From Apostichopus californicus (lineage: Eukaryota > Echinodermata > Holothuroidea > Aspidochirotida > Stichopodidae), in NCBI GenBank assembly GCA_020650975.1, contig JAIPMN010127629.1:1-34745 (forward strand): a stretch of 34,745 nucleotides of DNA. The letters run 5' to 3'. The position numbers and the translations under genes were made by a program. Under the pieces are notes generated by a model, which did not search any database, had not been told where the DNA came from, and worked only from the letters and a program-made list of their open reading frames with translations. Below are positions 28,733 through 34,745 of the stretch, piece after piece. The stretch's first letter is position 1. The number at the start of each line of letters is the position of its first letter.

Positions 28733-29068
28733 AGTCAACCCAACGACTTGTTCACGCATTTGTAACATCACGTCTAGACTACTGTAACAGTCTCTTTTAT
28801 GGCATTGGGTGAAGTGAAATATCGAAGTTGCAGCGAGTACAAAATTCTGCCGCCAGATTAGTAACGCGTTCAAAGAAGAATGAGCATAGAACCCCCCATC
28901 CTCCGTGAACTGCATTGGCTACCTATACAACAACGTATCAATTATAAGATAGCACTGCTCACTTTCAAATCTCTACTTTCAAATCTCTTATTTCTGTACA
29001 GCGCTTTGAGATTTTATTGGAAAGAGCTTTACAAATAGCACATAATATTATTATTATTATTATTATTC
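28733..29068 (+). mobile_element. 3' end of a CR1/L2-like LINE
   Basis: Translated pieces read RLVHAFVTSRLDYCNSLFYG, a stop, EISKLQRVQNSAARLVTR, then after a frameshift ILRELHWLPIQQRINYKIAL. SRLDYCNSL, LQRVQNxAARL and LHWLP..RI.YKI are the conserved C-terminal landmarks of CR1/L2/Jockey-type reverse transcriptases. The 3' end (CTGTACAGCGCTTTGAGAT, then AAAGAGCTTTACAAATAG) closes with an (ATT)n microsatellite, a usual tail for such LINEs. It is 5'-truncated with at least one stop and one shift. Confidence 0.85.
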
Positions 29069-30446
29069 TTAATAATTTCGGGTGGTCATTTAAAATTTGT
29101 GTGGAATATTGATATTGACAAGACTGTAAATTTTATCTCGTACTAATTGTAATGCCCGCTCAGAGGTTATTAGATAGGTCATGATATTTGGCGTGATCGT
29201 TACCCTAAAACAAACACTGTACCTGGCATTCTGATATCGATCAGGGCCATTCATTGTAGACTTGATTTCTTTTTATTTTCTTCTCCTTTGAAAATTTCCG
29301 ATGCTATCATTTCTCCGATTTTTGGCTCTGATCATGATAGTATTGTTCTAAATGTATCTTTGGGACATCAGAGGGGCCCAGGTATTTAGACTTAACACTT
29401 TTTTATTAAGTGATGATAAGTATTTTGATTTAACTTCAAATATAGATGATGAGAATTAATCATGAAAATTCTTCACAAAATTCCTTTTTACGAGCAACTT
29501 TATTTTGTAAGTCCCTCTGATGTGGCGAATTTTTTTGGAGTGGTTCCAGAGCAAAGCTGGAAGTCCTTTATGATTTGAAATTTAATGGATTCATTGTGCG
29601 AAAGCGAAAAGAAAATTCGTGCACATCTCGAATGTTCTTATTTTGTTATTTTCTCAATTAAAAGTAGAATTAACTTTAATGCAATTTTAACTTACTGCCT
29701 CCCAGAATCGCTCAACGTGACTACAATTATGAAAGAAATGTATTTCATAGGCATTCATAAAAATGAACAAAGAGAACTGAAAATTTTCATTTCGTAAAGC
29801 AAGCTATTCATGCCTAAAATACGATCGATGTAAAAAACGCAATTGTAAATACGATACTTTTGGGTCATTCACAGCCGTATAAGGAAGCCTAAAAATCGTA
29901 TTGCAATCTGGTTGCAATCTGGTGCGGTCCGCTGTGTGGTTAAGGAGGGTAGAGATTTGTATATTTGTTGGCCCTTTTAGAGACGGGCCCTGATTGAGGC
30001 GTCGGGGTTGGTGTTTATGTGGGCCCTACCATAGACCACCCCACCACTAATCCCCACCCCGCCCCTCCCTTTACTTCCTTCTAAGAAAAGACTATAGTGA
30101 CCCTTAAGAGAATGTGTTCATATTTAATTTTGTTGGGCTGAGGAATATGACTTTTCCTAAATATTTAGCTTTGACCCCGAAATTTGTTGTGGTAATAGAT
30201 ACTTGACAGGCTACCAACTTATTCAAAGTACAATCCCATACTACTTCAAATGGCTGTTTTTCCAAAAAATGTTAAAAGTCGTAGGGAGTGGCCATAAATC
30301 ATGAAACTATTCAGGCATTGCCATTGGGTAAAGCTATTTCGTCACCGGGTCACATGATCAAAATTACCCAAAATACCAAATCATAAAAAAGTTGCAAATT
30401 GTTGCAAATACACATAATACACGCCCAAATATGCGTAAGGTTTTTT
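29069..30446. other. Gene-free spacer
   Basis: AT-rich with a C-rich patch near 30030-30070. Only short open frames without recognisable domains. Confidence 0.45.
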
Positions 30447-30693
30447 GGTCACGTGACCCTGAAAAACAAAATGGTGGCCGTCCCCAAGTAGCCCTGGGGT
30501 TACCTTAGGGTTAACATGGGTACGTTTCATTTAAACATGCACGTGGCTAGGTGTCTGTAACTCGCTCGGATGATAGCGGCTGGTAAGGCCCCTTCGATCT
30601 ACACCAACCAAGATGGCGTCGGTTGCCCACTTCTGGAGTGAGGGCGCTAAAACCGGGTTTACCGCCATTTTGCTTCTACCGGAAGTGACATCA
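30447..30693. promoter_or_regulatory. Promoter-like cluster of factor motifs
   Basis: GGTCACGTGACC (30447-30458) is a perfect 12 bp palindrome with an E-box. CAAGATGGCG (30609-30618) and CCGCCATTTTG (30662-30672) look like YY1 sites, and ACCGGAAGTGACATCA (30678-30693) combines an ETS core with a CRE-like half. No transcript start or gene can be tied to it, so function is only suggested by motif density. Confidence 0.3.
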
Positions 30694-30913
30694 TTCACAG
30701 ATGGCAACCCAAGTACGGGCGAACGCAATACTTCCATCATGTACAGATGTACCACCATGCAAGATTGTAGTGTGTATGTGCGCATTGACGGCAATGAGTA
30801 AGACTGCAATGTCGACTCATTGCAATATCGACTCAAAACGTACAAAATATGAACAAGGCAACCCTGGGTCAGTTACCGCTACAAACACTTGCTTAAATAA
30901 CAAAAAGGTCAAT

Positions 30914-31600
30914 TTACTTCCCAGATGAACCACCCCTAGCCCCCCCCCCCTTCTCCAGTTTTTGATACAATACCGCCCTCTTGACAAGCTCTGTACCACC
31001 CGACCAAATTAATGCAAATATCGCTCTCTTCAACCGCACCAGGACGCGACGCGGAATTGGGTACACCGCGCCCGGGTACCACAAGATGGGCGAAACAAAA
31101 CGATTAATGACGGTGACTTTCCCCAAGATCGAAAGCCAGCGGGTGCCAAAGGTTTCGAGCCTGCTCTCAAATACCTCAGCCCTCTCGTCCCAGGTGACAT
31201 CACAAGGTGCATCGTAGCCGAACCATATGCCATTAATTTTGATATTCTGATCCGACCACGACGCACCGAATGGCAAGTCTCTGTATCTCCAGCTACCAAG
31301 GCGAAGGCCCTTTGTCTTGTCGGGATTCAACTTCGCCCCGGTAGCTCTCTTGAAGATAGATAAATCCTGCGAGAGGGCACGAAAGGAGCCCAGACTCGAA
31401 ACCACACACGTGACGTCATCTGCATATTGAACGCATTTGACGTTGGCACCCCCTGGCACAACGAATGGAACAAGTCTCGAGTCAAACAAAACATAAAGTA
31501 ATGGAGACAGAGGGCACCCCTGGCGCACACCCCTCTCTACGTTAAAAACCTCCGAACAAAACCCATTTACGATCACAGAACTGAAACTTTCCTGATACAA
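30914..31600 (-). CDS. LINE copy B ORF2, RT palm motif C and thumb
   Basis: Reads FNVERGVRQGCPLSPLLYVL, then VKCVQYADDVTCVVSSLGSF. The YADD box is intact, unlike YADN of copy A. It continues GAKLNPDKTKGLRLGSWRYR, WLSILGKVTVINRFVSPILW, and ends in a frameshift at an 11-base C run (30940-30950 on +). Comparison with copy A shows where copy A has lost about 30 bp before FNVERG. Open for over 220 codons, it is the best preserved piece of the family in the window. Confidence 0.85.
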   Translation of the reverse strand: MYQESFSSVIVNGFCSEVFNVERGVRQGCPLSPLLYVLFDSRLVPFVVPGGANVKCVQYADDVTCVVSSLGSFRALSQDLSIFKRATGAKLNPDKTKGLRLGSWRYRDLPFGASWSDQNIKINGIWFGYDAPCDVTWDERAEVFESRLETFGTRWLSILGKVTVINRFVSPILWYPGAVYPIPRRVLVRLKRAIFALIWSGGTELVKRAVLYQKLEKGGGARGGSSGK

Positions 31601-31609
31601 AACAGAAAT

Positions 31610-32049
31610 TCATTTACGAAAATTTGGGTGCAACTGAAACGTCTCCAATACACTCATTAAAAAACCGCGATCCACCATGTCAAAGGCCTTCTGCTGGTCA
31701 AGAGAGACCAATGCACATGACAGATCACGCTCAATAACAAAGTCGGTCAAGTCGCACATCAACCATAAGTTCTGTTGGATGCAATGACCTTTCACTGCAC
31801 AAGTCTGGAGATCACCCACAAGGTGCGGCATAGCCAGTGCAAGGCGGTTGCACAATGCCTTAGCCAGCAACCTGTAGTCCACATTTAACAAGGTGATCGG
31901 GCGCTTGTTATGAGGATCCAATGGGTGCCCAGACGTTGACTTTGGTTTAACAGTCCCGTTTTGGAATGCGTCTTCGCAGACGGCTCTGATGTCGGGTCCG
32001 ATTATTGCCCACAAGGTTCGGTAGAACTCCCTCGGAAGCCCGTCCGAAC
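31610..32049 (-). pseudogene. LINE copy B ORF2, RT fingers and palm motif A
   Basis: Reads SDGLPREFYRTLWAIIGPDI, HNKRPITLLNVDYRLLAKAL, and ALVSLDQQKAFDMVDRGF, where the first Asp of AFD is the palm motif A catalytic residue missing from copy A. Relative to copy A, a block of about 29 bases before HPLDPHNK is deleted together with two single-base gains nearby, keeping the frame. A TGA near 31610 separates this frame from the next. Upstream residues in the open frame (32050-32314) are antisense gypsy sequence, not LINE. Confidence 0.82.
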
Positions 32050-32520
32050 GGCGCATGCAACAATTATTGGGAGACAGGAAGTTGGAGGAAAGCATACTAA
32101 AAACCTTATTCTTACGACTCTCAATTTTGCACAAACCATACTGGCGACCAGTGATTCTCTTGACATTGAGCAGCTTGCGGTCATCGCAGATAACATTTTT
32201 AGAGGTCAACCAAACACCAACCATAGCACCAGTACAATCCCAGGCAAGCGCAACTGCCTCCAGTGAGATTGAAGAACTCCGGGCAATGGTATCTACCTTG
32301 AGTGCGCGAGTCAAATATTTGTCAGATGGGTTGGCACGTAGAGGCAGGTCCCCCAGTTTTCAACACCGGCAACCGCCAACGGTCATCCTCAAGGCGACGA
32401 TTCGACCAACAGGGGTGTCTATGTTATTACCACTGGCGATTCGGGAAGGAGGCAAAGAAATGCCAAGATCCATGCAAATGGAAAGCAAACCAGGCGCCAA
32501 AAGACAACACCAGCGCCTAG
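32050..32520 (+). pseudogene. gag: gypsy gag (C-terminal half), frameshifted
   Basis: Three frames are needed: RMQQLLGDRKLEESIL, then FAQTILATSDSLDIEQLAVI with ADNIF, then SSEIEELRAMVSTLSARV, and finally CYYHWRFGKEAKKCQDPC. The first two match the conserved capsid end of gypsy gag proteins (…LatS.dsLdieqLA.iAD…), and the last is the cysteine/histidine motif found near the gag C-terminus. The N-terminal half is absent at the copy B junction. Confidence 0.78.
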
Positions 32521-32539
32521 CGGCGACAGGGACGTCTGG

Positions 32540-32684
32540 TGCACATTTATGTAAGAGATAAGCGCATTGGGACCAGGTACCTAGTTGATACTGGGGCGGA
32601 AGTAAGTGTTTTCCCAGCAACACTAGACGACAAAAGAAAAAACACACACACTACAGGCAGCTAACAACACTGTAATAACACGCC
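32540..32684 (+). pseudogene. gypsy protease (retropepsin), N-terminal part
   Basis: The frame gives VRDKRIGTRYLVDTGAEVSV, with the catalytic D-T-G-A at 32587-32598, then FPATLDD. After a shift, AANNTVI follows, the strand expected next in gypsy proteases. The domain is interrupted by LINE copy C and resumes at about 33680. Confidence 0.82.
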
Positions 32685-33668
32685 CTTCTGGGGTCTATAC
32701 TCAGATTGGTGACTCTTCATAGAATCAAAGAGGGTGGGCCACATGTTCTGCTGAACGTGGCCCCCTCTGTGTTATACCCACCATTGTTTCGTTCAATGCT
32801 CGCGCCTGTGTGCCCGTCGGCTTGCCGGACCGCCATCTCTCCAGATGTGTGGCGGTCTGTGTGTTGTAAGTCACTAGATAGCCGTCTCCGGGGCTTGGCG
32901 TGGAGGATTGCGCATAGGGTCCTCATCACTAACCATTTTCGCCTAGTCAGGTGGCGATTAGGTGATGGGATTTGTCCCCGTGTGGGCTGTAAAGCCATCG
33001 AGACTATGCAACACCTTTTGCTGGAGTGTCCCTTTGTCCGGTTGGTGTGGGATTGGTTTCACGCCTTCGTTATTGGTTGCACACAGTGGGCCATTAGTAG
33101 TGATTTTGTTTTGTATGGTTTGTTGCCCCATGTGTGCCAAACCTGGGTTAGGGATCTGCTATTGTTGTTTGCCGCTGTCATCAGGAGACACATCTGGAAC
33201 AGCAGATGCCGCCTAGTTTTCGATGGGGACGTCTAGAGGGCAGAGGATGTTGTCCCCCTCGTGCAAAGTGACATCAGGTTGCGCATGGAGGCGGACCATG
33301 CACGACTTCCCGACACTGCCTTTCGTAGACGCTGGCGCAAGCCTGTCGTCTACTATCGGGACGGCGTTCCCCGGATGAATTTTGGAGTGAGTTAGTTGGT
33401 AGGTGCGGGGGGTTGTGTGGTCGTTACATAATATAGGTTGGTTTTATTTTTTCTCTTTGTGGTTTGGGGTTGGCTTTTTGGGGCCGGTTTGTAGTAATTT
33501 ATTTGTTTTGCTTCTGTTGGCATTTGGGTCCGTTTCCTTTTCGCGTAACGTTAAACGCTGCGTTAGTGAGAGATTCATGGGTTTCAGTTCTTGTTTTACA
33601 GACTGGGATTGTTTTTGGTTTTGTTGACCTTTGGTCCGTGTCCGTTTTTCTTAGCACGTAAAAAGCAC
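32685..33668 (+). mobile_element. LINE copy C, 5'-truncated 3' end inside the gypsy element
   Basis: Carries the zinc-binding RT tail and 3' UTR of a Tx1/L1-like LINE related to copy A but clearly more diverged from it than copy 0. It ends CACGTAAAAAGCACA, the same terminal block as the others. The gypsy protease frame stops at the left edge and resumes just past the right edge. I could not define a target duplication with confidence: short AACAACAC-like words lie on both sides. Confidence 0.8.
32706..33395 (+). pseudogene. LINE copy C ORF2 C-terminus (zinc-binding RT tail) with one stop
   Basis: The frame reads DSRLRGLAWRIAHRVLITNH, then FRLVRWRLGDGICPRVGCKA, ETMQHLLLECPFVRLVWDWF and HIWNSRCRLVFDGDV, then TAG at 33234-33236, and continues in the same frame as VPLVQSDIRLRMEADHARLP to a stop at 33393-33395. 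The C..C…H….C zinc-binding pattern is intact. The single nonsense codon lies in the same area as the stop in copy A (after KFAS). Confidence 0.85.
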
Positions 33669-33669
33669 A

Positions 33670-33890
33670 ACAACCCATGGTCAACGATCCATGACACTCG
33701 ATCTTGGATTATGTCGTATGTTTCCTTGGGTGTTCACATTAGCCGACATAAGGACTCCAATCATAGGGGCAGATTTTCTTGCTAACTTTTCTATTTTGCT
33801 AAATGTCAGAAACAAGAAGCTAATAGATTCACGGACTACTTTAAAATGTCAACGGAAGTGGATCGAAAGCAAACCCACTTAGCCCAAGAG
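33670..33890 (+). pseudogene. gypsy protease C-terminal part and linker
   Basis: Frame from about 33679: GQRSMTLDLGL, then FPWVFTLADIRTPIIGADFL and ANFSILLNVRNKKLIDSRTT. ADI..PIIGADFL is a well-conserved gypsy block at the end of the protease and before the RT. It continues the domain interrupted at about 32684. Confidence 0.82.
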
Positions 33891-33939
33891 TCAACATTGC
33901 TAATAGTCAAGAGTACGTCACCAAGTTACTTCATGAATT

Positions 33940-34365
33940 AGCATGATGTCACTCACAGCATCATCACCAAGGGTCATCCTGTCACCGCAAGGCCACGTAG
34001 GCTCCATGCAGATAAACTGCAAACAGCAAAAGACGAGTTGAATCACATGTTGCAACTCGGCATCAGACGCCCGTCCACCAGTAAGTAATTGTGCGTCGCC
34101 ACTACACCTTGTCCCGAAGAAATCTGGAGACTGGCGCCCTTGCGGCGATTACAGGGAAACATATATTTTCAACCATTGACCTCGTCCGTGCTTACCAGCA
34201 AATACCAATCCAACCAGAAGACATACCAAAAACGGCAATCACAACCCCTTTCGGCCTCTACGAGTTCGTCCGCATGCCTTTCGGCCTCAGGAACGCGGCG
34301 CAAACCTTCCACAGGTTCATTGACCAAGTTTTAAAGCAGCAATTTGCGTTGATTCTCGAGATTTT
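33940..34365 (+). pseudogene. pol: gypsy reverse transcriptase, N-terminal part
   Basis: Reads HSIITKGHPVTARPRRLHAD, LNHMLQLGIRRPSTS, then in other frames [16 protein letters not shown], a deletion removing the usual NPDRYP-type segment, and [40 protein letters not shown] with [10 protein letters not shown]. The first palm Asp (in TIDL) is present. The sequence ends before the YxDD box at about 34350-34365, so the domain is truncated on the right. Confidence 0.88.
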
Positions 34366-34375
34366 ACAATACTAG

Positions 34376-34745
34376 GATACTATACCAATGACGTAAACTA
34401 AGCTAACTGTAAAGTTTTAACTCAAACTATTCCCGAAAAGTGCCAAAAATATGACATTTTCTGATTTTCGTATTTTGAATCTTTGACTTCGATAGACTCC
34501 TCCCACTTAAAGGAACTTGTGAATATGTATAACGAACAAGGTACTTTGAACAGCAAGGTAAACAGTAAACAAAAATCAGCTGAGGAGATGTACGTACTGC
34601 GCGAAGGGACAGTTACGCCATATCTCATTGCATACGTTGCCCTAAAAACCCAAGAAAATTCGTCGCTCCGCGAAAATAAAACAGCAAGGATACATAAGAG
34701 AGAAAGTCATGGAACCAGAAGAACCCGATCGGTACGTAACATTCG
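34376..34745. other. Terminal spacer
   Basis: No recognisable gene or repeat up to the window edge. The gypsy frame has ended and nothing replaces it. Confidence 0.4.

Larger units (their letters stand above)
30835..32049 (-). mobile_element. Tx1/L1-like LINE, copy B (reverse-transcriptase portion)
   Basis: The minus strand of this segment is collinear with copy A from about 18370 to 19500. The 5' edge is sharp at about 32049, where the similarity changes in mid-motif (SDGLPREFY retained, GKSPG lost) to gypsy gag sequence. The 3' edge is at 30835, where copy A continues but copy B does not, so both ends are truncated. It retains regions deleted from copy A. Confidence 0.85.
32050..34365 (+). 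mobile_element. Ty3/gypsy retrotransposon fragment, split by LINE copy C
   Basis: Segments in order: gag with a zinc knuckle (32050-32520), the protease active site (32540-32680), then after the LINE insertion the end of the protease region (33670-33890) and reverse transcriptase (33940-34365). No LTR is seen on either side. The left edge abuts LINE copy B. Frames change repeatedly, so it is a relic. Confidence 0.82.

Noticed and set aside
30531-30845. 104-codon open frame on - and overlapping frames on +
   Set aside because: Several overlapping frames over a GC-balanced, motif-rich stretch. None resembles a known protein and they conflict with one another.
1-34745. A host protein-coding gene
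   Set aside because: All frames with recognisable domains belong to transposable elements; none of the rest shows a domain plus consistent exon structure.

Overview
The window looks like intergenic or intronic DNA of a metazoan. I see no host gene. It has spliced transposon genes with GT..AG introns, several non-LTR retrotransposons, Ty3/gypsy fragments, hAT, PIF/Harbinger and Crypton-like DNA transposons, minisatellites and long AT-rich spacers. This mix, together with frequent AGGCCTA words around 1.5-2.4 kb, suggests a marine invertebrate, possibly an echinoderm or another invertebrate deuterostome. That assignment is inference only; nothing in the window fixes the species.

Layout. 1-472 is the 3' tail of a Tx1/L1-like LINE. 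920-1290 is a minisatellite with GTGCGTGC cores. 1309-6569 is a PIF/Harbinger element with matching terminal inverted repeats. It carries a three-exon MADF-domain gene on + and a two-exon DDE transposase gene on -, and their exons interleave. 6570-8757 has no gene. 8758-9507 is the integrase tail of a Ty3/gypsy element, followed by a probable LTR region up to about 10614. 10615-16255 is a Crypton-like tyrosine-recombinase locus: two C2-H2 fingers, an acidic NLS linker, a core-binding domain and a catalytic domain split over several exons, bounded by a ~470 bp near-identical direct repeat at 11103-11571 and 15367-15837.

16263-21788 is a nearly full-length but decayed Tx1/L1-like LINE (copy A: ORF1 with three zinc knuckles, ORF2 with endonuclease, reverse transcriptase and a zinc-binding tail). 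It was split by a 1438 bp hAT element (19555-20992) that has an exact 8 bp target duplication. 21789-23138 is AT-rich repeat DNA, and 23139-23859 is a possible solo LTR. 23860-28435 is gene-free and rich in degenerate tandem repeats, including units that keep nuclear-receptor-like DR4 spacing. 28733-29068 is the 3' end of a CR1/L2-like LINE. 30835-32049 (-) is LINE copy B, with an intact YADD box. 32050-34365 is a Ty3/gypsy fragment (gag, protease, RT), itself split by LINE copy C (about 32685-33668).

The most notable items are the interdigitated antisense gene pair of the Harbinger element, the multi-exon zinc-finger tyrosine recombinase between long direct repeats, and the nested insertion history (hAT in LINE; LINE in gypsy). 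All coding regions belong to mobile elements and nearly all carry stops or frameshifts.
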